Both the position numbers and the translations under genes were made by a program. Below, one piece after another: positions 37,730 to 45,477 of a DNA stretch of 64,000 nt. A model generated the notes under the pieces. It was not told the origin of the DNA, did no database searches, and saw nothing but the letters and a program-made list of their open reading frames with translations. The stretch comes from Siphonobacter sp. BAB-5405 (lineage in GTDB: Bacteria > Bacteroidota > Bacteroidia > Cytophagales > Spirosomataceae): positions 248,001 through 312,000 of the forward strand of contig NZ_NJAG01000007.1 of NCBI RefSeq assembly GCF_002872335.1, written 5' to 3'. Within the stretch, counting starts at the first letter, position 1, and every line of letters starts with the position of its first letter.

Positions 37730-38793
37730 ACGAAGACGAACTCAAACGATACAGCCGCCACATTCGCCTCCCGGAGGTGGGTCTGGCCGGACAGGAACGC
37801 CTGAAAAATGCCCGTGTGGCCGTCGTCGGGGCGGGTGGACTGGGTTGCCCGGTACTGCAATACCTTACGGCAGCGGGCGTAGGGACGCTGGGCATCATCG
37901 ACGGGGATACGGTCGAACTGAGTAATCTTCAGCGACAGATTCTGTTCTCAACCGCTCACATGGGTCGTAATAAGGCCGAAGTGGCGGCGGAAGTTTTGTA
38001 TCAGCAAAATCCACATCTCGAATACGCCGTTCATGTCTGTTTCCTGACGCCTGAAAACGCCGAAACAATTCTGGCCTCTTATGATTTCGTCGTGGATGGT
38101 TCCGATAATTTCGCTACGCGGTATCTGGTCAATGATGCCTGCGTATTACTGGACAAACCGCTGATTTTTGGCTCGATTTACAAATTTGAGGGGCAGGTCA
38201 GCGTCTTCAATTACCGGGGTGGTCCCACCTACCGCTGCCTGTACCCAGAGCCTAGTGAACTGGAAGCCTGTAGCATCGTAGGCGTCCTGGGCGTTTTACC
38301 GGGCTTGACGGGTTGCCTGATGGCCACTGAAGTGATCAAACTGATTACGCAGATTGGTGAGCCTTTAAGCGGAACACTTCTGACGTTCAACGTACTGAAC
38401 TTTTCCTTTTTCAGTTTTTCCTTTGCGTTGAATCCGGAAAACCAGCGGATCACCGCGTTGTCCGCCCCCGTGGAAATCATACCGGAGCTTTCCGTTGAGG
38501 AATGGCTCGCACGAATGAACGCAGATGAATCGTTGTTTCTGCTTGACGTTCGGGAGCCTCAGGAGTATGAACTGGATCACCTCGGTGGTCATCTTATTCC
38601 GCTTTCGGAATTGTCTGACAGCTACGAAAGTCTACCTCAAGATCATACCATCCTCGTTCACTGTCAGTCGGGCGTTCGCAGCAGAAAAGCGGTTCAGTTT
38701 TTGCAGGAGAAAGGATTTACGCGGGCATACTCCTTACGCGGTGGCATTCAGGCCGTTCGGGACTCAGCGAACCTGACTTTTCAATTCCCGTAA
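37726..38793 (+). CDS. thiF: ThiF/MoeB-type adenylyltransferase fused to rhodanese
   Basis: 355 aa. An E1-like domain (1-245) with GAGGLG at 35-40 for ATP, DxDxV-type IIDGDTVELSNLQRQ, and GSDNFATRY; it adenylates the ThiS C-terminus. A rhodanese domain follows (about 255-350) with active Cys313 in VHCQSGVRS, able to deliver sulfur. Odd: the zinc Cys tetrad of MoeB/ThiF is mostly lost; GPTYRC at 166-171 keeps one Cys and there is no CxxC after residue 220. Last gene of the operon; its end overlaps by 30 bp the convergent TenI-like gene. Confidence 0.92.
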   Translation: MNEDELKRYSRHIRLPEVGLAGQERLKNARVAVVGAGGLGCPVLQYLTAAGVGTLGIIDGDTVELSNLQRQILFSTAHMGRNKAEVAAEVLYQQNPHLEYAVHVCFLTPENAETILASYDFVVDGSDNFATRYLVNDACVLLDKPLIFGSIYKFEGQVSVFNYRGGPTYRCLYPEPSELEACSIVGVLGVLPGLTGCLMATEVIKLITQIGEPLSGTLLTFNVLNFSFFSFSFALNPENQRITALSAPVEIIPELSVEEWLARMNADESLFLLDVREPQEYELDHLGGHLIPLSELSDSYESLPQDHTILVHCQSGVRSRKAVQFLQEKGFTRAYSLRGGIQAVRDSANLTFQFP

Positions 38794-39330
38794 AGTGGCT
38801 ACCGGATCCGGGTTTTTCCAAAGTGCTCCCATAACCGCAGCCCCGTCGAAACCGGCCTGCTGTAGTCGTGCGATGGTTCCGGCGTGTACGCCTCCCAAAG
38901 CGATCAGTTGGGGCAGCGGTTCCGTAGCTGCCGAGCGAATCGCCGCGATTTGCTGTTGCAGCTGCTCCAACGGCAGTGAAGGACCGTAACCGGGCTTACT
39001 GATGCTGGGAAACACGGGACTAAAAAACACCAGCGTTGCCCGTCCCGCCCACTTCGGCCACTGAGCTAGATCGTGAATACTGGTCGAAAAAGGGGCACAC
39101 GACTTCAACGCCGCCTGTTCCCGTTCTTTCACGTGCCAGCGATGGGCTCCCGGAATCGGGGTAGCCGAAGCCACTAAAATGCGTTCAGCGGATGAATGCG
39201 GTGGCGGGTCCGCCATGAGGTTGGTTTTTCGCCAGTACAGGTAATCCAGACCCGTTTCGAGCAATGTTTCGACGAGTGAAGACGGCAGAGGTGTATCTTC
39301 AGTGATACCCACCAATAGAAATGATTTCAT
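38764..39330 (-). CDS. TenI-like/second ThiE-like protein
   Basis: 188 aa, shorter than ThiE. TIM-barrel features of the ThiE/TenI family remain: FFSPVFPSISKPGYGP where ThiE has the GPYR/F loop, LIALGGVHAGTIARLQQAGFDGAAVMGALW at the C-terminus. The Mg/pyrophosphate motif INDxxxLA of a true ThiE is not clear, so TenI-type thiazole aromatisation is more likely than a second synthase. It reads toward thiF and overlaps it by 30 bp; the start overlaps the upstream hotdog gene by ATGA. Confidence 0.8.
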   Translation of the reverse strand: MKSFLLVGITEDTPLPSSLVETLLETGLDYLYWRKTNLMADPPPHSSAERILVASATPIPGAHRWHVKEREQAALKSCAPFSTSIHDLAQWPKWAGRATLVFFSPVFPSISKPGYGPSLPLEQLQQQIAAIRSAATEPLPQLIALGGVHAGTIARLQQAGFDGAAVMGALWKNPDPVATLRELKSQVR

Positions 39331-39848
39331 AGTTGTAGGCGTAAAATCAGCGTGCCGTCGGTTTTTTTTACCTGTATACGCCCGAGTTCCTGCCTATCCA
39401 CTACAAACGGCTCATTCACCCGTAAAGCCGATTTAAACTGTACGGAAAAAAGTCGTAAGGGCTCGTGGAGAGACTGTTTTTCCAGCTCCGACAGTACCAG
39501 CAAGCCGGGGACTAAAGCCGCCGGACCGCGATGAATCGGGTTGTCGTCTCCCGTATGTTGCAGGTAGGCATCGATTTGAGCTTTGGTACAAAAGTTATCT
39601 CCTGCCTCCTGTAGTACCGAAACGGAAATTGGTTCAGTGGGTGGTTTTACCAGGAGCACAGTCAATTGATCCGCTCCCAGTGGGTGGCGTAGTACCACCA
39701 TTCGGGCATTTCGCCAGTGTAGGCCCTGTTCCGTTTGCGAAGAAGCGGTTACCTCCAGCCGAGCGATTACGTACCCCCATAAGTCGGGCGACCGAAATGA
39801 TTTCAGCACGTCTGCAATGGCCAGTGCCCGCGTAGAAGATTTATTCAT
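39327..39848 (-). CDS. MaoC-like hotdog protein beside tenI
   Basis: 173 aa. Residues about 103-125 read GDDNPIHRGPAALVPGLLVLSEL, close to the hydratase motif of MaoC-like hotdog enzymes (GDxNPxH with the catalytic Asp and His), and SVQFKSALRVNEPF resembles the final strands of that fold. MaoC proteins hydrate enoyl-thioesters; this one is short and has no fatty-acid neighbours. It overlaps the TenI-like gene by 4 bp, so the two are translated together and face the thiamine operon. Function in that context is unknown. Confidence 0.6.
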   Translation of the reverse strand: MNKSSTRALAIADVLKSFRSPDLWGYVIARLEVTASSQTEQGLHWRNARMVVLRHPLGADQLTVLLVKPPTEPISVSVLQEAGDNFCTKAQIDAYLQHTGDDNPIHRGPAALVPGLLVLSELEKQSLHEPLRLFSVQFKSALRVNEPFVVDRQELGRIQVKKTDGTLILRLQL

Positions 39849-39858
39849 AACCTAACGA

Positions 39859-39884
39859 AAAAGCCCGGCGTATACCGGGCTTTT
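39859..39884 (-). terminator. Intrinsic terminator after rfbC
   Basis: Stem AAAAGCCCGG/CCGGGCTTTT (39860-39869 with 39875-39884), ending the rfbC transcript on the minus strand (stop at 39901); the hotdog/TenI pair begins just after it. Confidence 0.8.
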
Positions 39885-39900
39885 CTGTCAATCAAACGTA

Positions 39901-40470
39901 TTAGTTAACGGCCAGCTGAGACTGAAAGTCTTTCCAGGCAGGCAGAATCTGATCTTTTTCGGATACGATGGGAGCTTCGATCCCGTACTTTTCAAATTCC
40001 CAGTCGATACCCAACTCCGGGTCATTCCATAACAGACCTGACTCGGCGGGTTTATTATAAAGATGAGTACATTTGTACATAAACGTCGCTTCTTCAAGGG
40101 CAATGAATCCGTGAGCAAACCCTGGTGGTACCCACAGCATGTTCCCACGTTCTGCCGTCAGCAGAAATTTTTCGTGCTGGCCAAACGTCGAAGAATCGGG
40201 GCGGATATCCACCACCACATCGAGGACTTTTCCCTGTGTACATCGCACCAGTTTCCCTTGAGCATGGGGTGCGTGCTGACAGTGCAAACCACGTAACACG
40301 CCTTTTTTAGACCAGGAGTGGTTATCCTGAACAAACTGGCTAGCTGTTGGCAGGCCCGCCTGCGTGAAAACAGGCTCATTATACGACTCCCAAAAAAAGC
40401 CGCGTTCATCTTCAAAAATCCGGGGGAAAAGTTCAACTAATCCGGTTAGGTGACCAGGACGAAATTCCAT
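39901..40470 (-). CDS. rfbC: dTDP-4-dehydrorhamnose 3,5-epimerase
   Basis: 189 aa from the ATG at 40470; 14 extra residues from an upstream TTG are unlikely. RmlC cupin fold: FEDERGFFWESY, VQDNHSWSKKGVLRGLHCQ with the catalytic His, VRCTQGKVLDVVVDIRPDSSTFG, WVPPGFAHGF, and YKCTHLYNKPAE with the Tyr that protonates the sugar. It makes dTDP-L-rhamnose precursors for surface polysaccharide in the cytoplasm. The other rml genes are not nearby. A TATTTTTG box on the minus strand (40523-40530) is a possible promoter. Confidence 0.93.
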   Translation of the reverse strand: MEFRPGHLTGLVELFPRIFEDERGFFWESYNEPVFTQAGLPTASQFVQDNHSWSKKGVLRGLHCQHAPHAQGKLVRCTQGKVLDVVVDIRPDSSTFGQHEKFLLTAERGNMLWVPPGFAHGFIALEEATFMYKCTHLYNKPAESGLLWNDPELGIDWEFEKYGIEAPIVSEKDQILPAWKDFQSQLAVN

Positions 40471-40650
40471 GCAATGAGCGAAAGGGTTGCGAGTTTGAAA
40501 ATAGCAAGACAATTTTGCCAGACAAAAATAGAAAAATCCTTAACCCAGCTGTGTTTTTCTTAACGAAAGTTTACGCAGCGGTTTGCTGAATGTATTGTCG
40601 GATTCCTGATGCTCAGCAAGGATCGCCATATCACCCTTTTTCATTTTCCC

Positions 40651-41496
40651 GTGACTCGTTCTGAACTTTTCGCTCAAATCAAAGCCAAGTCCTCCTACCT
40701 CTGCGTGGGTCTGGATACGGACATCCAGAAAATACCCGCTCACCTTCGTGCGGAACCCGATCCGATTTTTGCTTTTAACCGGGCTATCATCGAAGCTACG
40801 CAGGCGTACGCCGTCGCTTACAAGCCCAATCTGGCTTTTTACGAAGCTCTGGGTCCGAAAGGCTGGGAAAGTCTGCAAAAAACGTTGGAAATTATCCCGA
40901 AGGAATGCTTCACCATTGCGGATGCCAAGCGGGGCGATATTGGGAATACGTCCGGGCTGTACGCCCGGGCTTTTTTTGACAAATCGGCTTCCGGACTGGA
41001 TTTTGATTCGGTAACCGTTGCTCCGTACATGGGCGAAGATTCCGTGAAACCTTTTCTGGACTTTCCGGGCAAATGGGTGATTCTACTTGCCCTGACTTCC
41101 AACGCCGGAAGTGCTGATTTCCAACGCCTCGAAGTCGTTAAAAATGTGGAAGCCCCGCATGCCCGAGCTTTATTTGAGCAGGTCTTGATGACCTCCCAAA
41201 ACTGGGGCAGCCATGATCAGCTCATGTACGTAGTCGGAGCTACCCGTGCCGACCAACTCCAGCGGATTCGCGAGCTGGTTCCCGAGCATTTTCTGCTCGT
41301 TCCCGGTGTAGGAGCCCAGGGCGGTAGCCTGGAGGACGTGTCACGCTATGGCATGAATCGCCAGTGCGGCCTGCTGGTCAATTCTTCCCGAGCCATCATT
41401 TACGCCTCTTCGGGTGCTGATTTTGCCGAACGGGCCGCGGATGAAGCTCGTAAGGTACAACAGGAAATGGCTGGGTATTTAGAGGAATTTTTATAG
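40651..41496 (+). CDS. pyrF: Orotidine 5'-phosphate decarboxylase, type 2
   Basis: 281 aa from the GTG at 40651 (coding [23 protein letters not shown]), which matches the usual N-terminus of this subfamily; an ATG at 40609 would add 14 residues. A TIM-barrel enzyme for the last step of UMP synthesis. The signature [15 protein letters not shown] with its catalytic Lys-Asp pair and the [10 protein letters not shown] phosphate loop mark the long type 2 (PyrF of Bacteroidota and actinobacteria). Convergent with the next gene, 9 bp apart. Confidence 0.92.
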   Translation: MTRSELFAQIKAKSSYLCVGLDTDIQKIPAHLRAEPDPIFAFNRAIIEATQAYAVAYKPNLAFYEALGPKGWESLQKTLEIIPKECFTIADAKRGDIGNTSGLYARAFFDKSASGLDFDSVTVAPYMGEDSVKPFLDFPGKWVILLALTSNAGSADFQRLEVVKNVEAPHARALFEQVLMTSQNWGSHDQLMYVVGATRADQLQRIRELVPEHFLLVPGVGAQGGSLEDVSRYGMNRQCGLLVNSSRAIIYASSGADFAERAADEARKVQQEMAGYLEEFL

Positions 41497-41505
41497 GCGA
41501 ATTTC

Positions 41506-42543
41506 TTAAATAATCTGGCGGATTACATTCTTGATATTCAACTCCACAATATCAACCATGCTGTTACACTTCAGATACAGTTTGTTTTGGTAGTAATCCG
41601 CCAGTCCTTTTTTCAAGGCTACAATATTTTCGGGCGTAGACAGCGGATTTCGGTTTGCTACGTCCCGTAAATGAGCCAGTCGGTGCCTTTCGCTGCGAAT
41701 GCGGTGTACGAGCATGGACCGTTCCTCCTGTTGGTACTGCCAGACGGTCTTATCCGTCAGGTGCTCCATCGCCAGTTTCACGTACGGCAGGTTTTCCTTG
41801 AAAAACTGGGGCATGTATACCCGGCGATTCCCTTCATAGAATTGCTGATCGAAATCAATACAGCGAATCCGAAACTGAAAGTCATCATAATCAGGTGTAA
41901 TCTGCCAGACGAAATTGTACGAACGCATGTCGCCCAGTAACATGATCAGGCAACGTTCGTTAAACTTCACAAACTCTTTGGCAATCCGGATCCGATTGTA
42001 TTCGGTATTCTGCATGTATTTATGGTGAAAAATGTCACCCGGAATGCCCGCAATGTGTTCTTCAACCAGGGTCGTATGATCGACAAGGTAATTGACGTGG
42101 TTAGGCGAAAGCGTGTGTTCCAGTTCCAGCCCATAGATCCGGGAAGCGTCGGCCTTTTTGACGTAGAAGTAATCGTATACGTCGTTTAAGCGATTCACAA
42201 TTCGAATCCGGAAGGGATGCGTGTTTCCAAAGGTACAGTAGTCAATCCGGTCAATGTATTTATGCTCGACGATATGAATATTTCCCGAAGTATTCAGCAT
42301 GGCGTACATTTTCTTCAGGCCATTGTGAATCCGGTCGATGTCGTAGGGCGGATAGACAGGAGATTCCCAGAGGGTATCTTTTCCGTGTTTATCAATCACT
42401 GGAATCGTTTCCCGAAAATTCATCAGGTCGTTATAGCCAATGGGAAGCCGGACCTCCCGCTGATAGACATGCAGGTATTTATGCAGTTCCGCACTAATTG
42501 GGAAAATAGGCTTCTTCTTATGAATAATGACGTCCTGACTCAT
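41506..42543 (-). CDS. Hypothetical protein with a kinase-fold pattern
   Basis: 345 aa from the ATG at 42543 (a TTG start 13 codons upstream is also open). No named family was recognised, but the order of motifs resembles a protein-kinase-like fold: YFYVKKADAS (Lys129/130, strand beta-3), LELEHTL, hinge-like TLVEEHIAGIPGD (159-170), LLGDMRSYNF (Asp205 and Asn210, catalytic-loop spacing) and CIDFDQQF (Asp230-Phe-Asp232, like the DFG/DFD metal site). Small-molecule or lipopolysaccharide kinases are the closest idea. It neighbours a sugar-nucleotide gene (rfbC) across pyrF. The 341-bp spacer upstream holds a hairpin near 42656. Confidence 0.5.
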   Translation of the reverse strand: MSQDVIIHKKKPIFPISAELHKYLHVYQREVRLPIGYNDLMNFRETIPVIDKHGKDTLWESPVYPPYDIDRIHNGLKKMYAMLNTSGNIHIVEHKYIDRIDYCTFGNTHPFRIRIVNRLNDVYDYFYVKKADASRIYGLELEHTLSPNHVNYLVDHTTLVEEHIAGIPGDIFHHKYMQNTEYNRIRIAKEFVKFNERCLIMLLGDMRSYNFVWQITPDYDDFQFRIRCIDFDQQFYEGNRRVYMPQFFKENLPYVKLAMEHLTDKTVWQYQQEERSMLVHRIRSERHRLAHLRDVANRNPLSTPENIVALKKGLADYYQNKLYLKCNSMVDIVELNIKNVIRQII

Positions 42544-42655
42544 ATCCTTTTTAAACAAAGATACTGTTTCTTCCAGCTTCAAACTAACTAACCGTAGCTA
42601 GGAATCATCCCTTTTCTATCGGTAATCAACAAATTCAACCTCTGACTTCCAAAAT

Positions 42656-42679
42656 AAAAATTGACAAAAATCAATTTTT
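42656..42679. repeat. AT-rich hairpin between divergent genes
   Basis: A 9-bp perfect stem (42656-42664 with 42671-42679) and 6-nt loop in the AT-rich 42544-42884 spacer between the kinase-like gene (minus) and DUF4394 gene (plus). Being between divergent genes it is more likely an operator or leader structure than a terminator. The rest of this spacer, rich in ATTAAA and TTAAAA words, shows nothing defined. Confidence 0.4.
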
Positions 42680-42884
42680 ATTAACTTAATACAAACGTCT
42701 GATATTCAGTTATTTATTAAATAATTCAACCTTTATAATACGCTTTGATTATACAAAAATTAAAACTACGTTAAAACCATATTAAAATTATGTAGTTAGG
42801 TTAGCAATAGTTTAACAAATGTTAGTGCCCTGAACCCACACCGCCATTCCTCTATCGCTAACGCTTTCAAACTTCCTGCTAAAC

Positions 42885-44414
42885 ATGGTACATGCGTACA
42901 AAGGCATCCGCAAGGTCGGAGCCATCCTTACTCTGGCTTCCCTCGTCGCCCTGCAATCCTGTACAGATCACCGCACCCCACCAGACCCACTGCCTAATCA
43001 GAAGTTTTTTGGTCTTACTGCCGGCAATCAGTTGCTGGAACTCAACGTTCAGTCGCCCAACGCTCCTACGCGAACCCTGAGGATCGGCGTTCCGCAAAAT
43101 GAACGAGTATTAGCCATCGATTTTCGTCCGGCCACGGGTCAATTGTACGCGGTAACCGACGCCAGCAAGCTCTATACCATCAACCTGACGGAAGGAGCTG
43201 CCGCCGGTACCGCTACACAGGTAGGTTCTCAGCCTTTTTCGCCCGCCCTCGATGGTACCGAAGTAGCCTTTGACTTTAACCCTACCGTCGATCGCATTCG
43301 TCTGGTTACGAACAAAGGTCAAAACCTGCGACTGCATCCCGAGACGGGAGCTACCGCAGCAGTAGACGGAATGATTAACGGCATTAGCGGAGCGACCATT
43401 ACGGCGGCCGCCTATACCAATAGCAAATCAGGAGCCACGAGTACGGTTCTGTACGATATTGATCCCGCTACCAATCAGTTATATAAACAAGATCCGCCCA
43501 ACAATGGGACGCTCGTTCCGGTAGGTCCCCTGGGACTGGACGTAGAAGCCGTGGGTGGCTTTGACATCGCTCCGGATAATTCCTTTACGCTGGCTTCCGT
43601 GAAAGTGGAAGGCAAATGGGAAATTACGCAGGTGGACGTAGGAAATGGCAGCCTGAAAAAACTGGGCGACCTGAGCCAGGAATTATTAGGTATTGCCCTT
43701 CCTCCACAGGCGGTAGCGTACGCAGTAGATGCTGCAAGTAATGAATTACTGATTTTCAACCCGATGGATGCCTCCTCCGTAGTGGCCAAACCGATCACGA
43801 ATATTCAGCCCGGCGAGAAAATTCTGGGCATTGACTTCCGTCCGGCTACGGGTCAGTTATATGCCCTGGGTAGTACCAGTCGGGTTTATATTCTCAACAC
43901 TTCATCGGGAGCCGCTGCATTAGCGGCCGGTACGGGTGAGCTAAGTGTGAAGCTAGAGGGTACGGATTTCGGCTTTGATTTTAATCCGGTAGCAGATCGC
44001 ATCCGCATCATCAGCAATACGGGTCAGAACCTGCGGGTAAATCCAGCAGATCTGGTCGCTACCGTTGATGGAAAACTCAACCCCGGTACACCTACGGTGA
44101 CCGCTTCGGCGTATACCAACAACTACGCCGGTACCACGGCTACGACGCTTTTCAACATTGATACCAATACCGATCAACTCACCCGGCAGGTACCCCCGAA
44201 CGATGGTACGCAAGTAGCCGTAGGGGCCACGGGCGTAGACGCAACGGGTGCCAACGGTTTCGACATTGGCGGTACGACGGGCAATGCCTGGGCTCTGCTT
44301 CGTTCCGGTGGTAGCACGTCTCTGTATAAGGTAAACCTGACTTCGGGTCAGCTAACGCCAGCGATTCCCTTTAACCGCAGCGTAAGCGGCTTTGCGTTAG
44401 GACTTGGTTTTTAA
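42885..44414 (+). CDS. Lipoprotein with two DUF4394 domains
   Basis: 509 aa. A lipobox LVALQSC (Cys near residue 26) predicts a lipid-anchored envelope protein. Two DUF4394 repeats, about 38-280 and 285-509, each opening with a VLAIDFRPATGQLYA-type strand (residues about 70-84 and 314-328) and holding FDFNPxxDRIRxxxNxGQNLR. DUF4394 is a beta-propeller-like domain of unknown role common in Bacteroidota and planctomycetes. Near-identical motif words in both halves point to an internal duplication. Single gene with a terminator behind. Confidence 0.88.
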   Translation: MVHAYKGIRKVGAILTLASLVALQSCTDHRTPPDPLPNQKFFGLTAGNQLLELNVQSPNAPTRTLRIGVPQNERVLAIDFRPATGQLYAVTDASKLYTINLTEGAAAGTATQVGSQPFSPALDGTEVAFDFNPTVDRIRLVTNKGQNLRLHPETGATAAVDGMINGISGATITAAAYTNSKSGATSTVLYDIDPATNQLYKQDPPNNGTLVPVGPLGLDVEAVGGFDIAPDNSFTLASVKVEGKWEITQVDVGNGSLKKLGDLSQELLGIALPPQAVAYAVDAASNELLIFNPMDASSVVAKPITNIQPGEKILGIDFRPATGQLYALGSTSRVYILNTSSGAAALAAGTGELSVKLEGTDFGFDFNPVADRIRIISNTGQNLRVNPADLVATVDGKLNPGTPTVTASAYTNNYAGTTATTLFNIDTNTDQLTRQVPPNDGTQVAVGATGVDATGANGFDIGGTTGNAWALLRSGGSTSLYKVNLTSGQLTPAIPFNRSVSGFALGLGF

Positions 44415-44432
44415 GTTTTACGTCAAGAAAGT

Positions 44433-44467
44433 AAAAAGGTACGGATGCTTATCCGTACCTTTTTTTG
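44433..44467. terminator. Bidirectional intrinsic terminator
   Basis: A 14-bp stem (44433-44446 with 44451-44464) with A run before and T run after, between convergent genes ending at 44414 and 44468. Confidence 0.9.
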
Positions 44468-44980
44468 TTAAGACAAATACATAATAACGGCCTGGTTTTG
44501 TTCGGCAGCTTTCGCGTAAAATTCTTTTAAATGTTGAAAAGCATTCAATACATAGTCGGCTTCAATTTCCTCCCAATAGCCCGGATAAATATCTAAGGCA
44601 TTCATTTCTTCCGCATTGAAACGACTTCTTAAGACATCATCCGTCAGCAGGTTTAGAATTCCCAGTGATTCCTTTACATCCGCCGCGGTTAAAAACCGGG
44701 GTGAAACCATGGCATACTCTAAAGGCACATCTAGGCTATGTTTCCCACAGATATGAACGGTTAGCGGGTTCGAGAATGCTTCGCTTAAGGGTTTACCCGT
44801 TAATAAGTAAATAATTCCTTCCCAAGCCTTATCAACATCCGTTCGGGATTCTTCGGGCAAGTGTTCGTTAGGCTCATCCAGATCACTTTTCAGCAAGTTT
44901 TCTTCGCCCAATTTTTCATTAATCTGATACTGCCTCAATCGATGCTCACTGACGCGGAGAAACCAAAGTCCTAAACTCAT
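44468..44980 (-). CDS. DUF1877 (YfbM-like) protein
   Basis: 170 aa. The family motif VDKAWEGIIYLLTG (about 49-62) and the later DIYPGYW with the segment ADYVLNAFQHLKEFYAKAAEQNQAVIMYLS match YfbM of E. coli (DUF1877). Cytoplasmic, alpha-beta, of unknown function. Such proteins are often carried near toxins or contact-dependent systems, but none is here. The adjacent gene upstream on this strand is a signal peptidase fragment. Confidence 0.8.
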   Translation of the reverse strand: MSLGLWFLRVSEHRLRQYQINEKLGEENLLKSDLDEPNEHLPEESRTDVDKAWEGIIYLLTGKPLSEAFSNPLTVHICGKHSLDVPLEYAMVSPRFLTAADVKESLGILNLLTDDVLRSRFNAEEMNALDIYPGYWEEIEADYVLNAFQHLKEFYAKAAEQNQAVIMYLS

Positions 44981-45018
44981 ACAAGTGTTTTATAAAATGA
45001 TAATTAATTGGTGCGTAT

Positions 45019-45243
45019 TTATAACGGAAGTCCCATCATCCGGGGACGTTCGCTTATCAAAATATACAGTGCTTTTCCTTTTACGTAAGCGTTAGAAAAA
45101 GGCCCAGTCATCCGACTATCCATGTAAACCATCCGATCATCGGATACCAGAAAAAGAGCACCTTTGGGTACAACCTGAGTAGCCTGATTAAAGGACGAAT
45201 CCAAGGAAGCCAACACAGCCAGCCAGGGTTTTCGGGAAGCCAT
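45019..45243 (-). CDS. Orphan C-terminal S26 signal-peptidase-like domain
   Basis: 74 aa from the ATG at 45243. Residues about 24-66 (VPKGALFLVSDDRMVYMDSR, then GPFSNAYVKGKALYI) match the box C-E region of type I signal peptidases, where GDN-R and DSR sit near the active site. The catalytic Ser and Lys, which lie N-terminal to this in the family, are absent, and the DNA upstream does not encode them. It may be a decayed remnant or a small stand-alone protein. 38 bp ahead of the DUF1877 gene, perhaps one transcript. Confidence 0.5.
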   Translation of the reverse strand: MASRKPWLAVLASLDSSFNQATQVVPKGALFLVSDDRMVYMDSRMTGPFSNAYVKGKALYILISERPRMMGLPL

Positions 45244-45477
45244 TACGTCAGAAATCAAGGGATACAGGATAGGTTATTCACTCGCACAAAAATAGTGGCT
45301 TCCTTTCCACGAAAGCCCGATTACGGAAGTCAATTTTTAGCAATACGGGATAACGTATAGGCCTTGTTTCTCATCAAATGAACGTTACCTCTGCCTTTTG
45401 TTTTCCATAAATGGTTTGGGAAATACCGCTTTCCTTAGCAATTTCGTTGGTTGTTTTACTGAGCTATCAACTAAACT

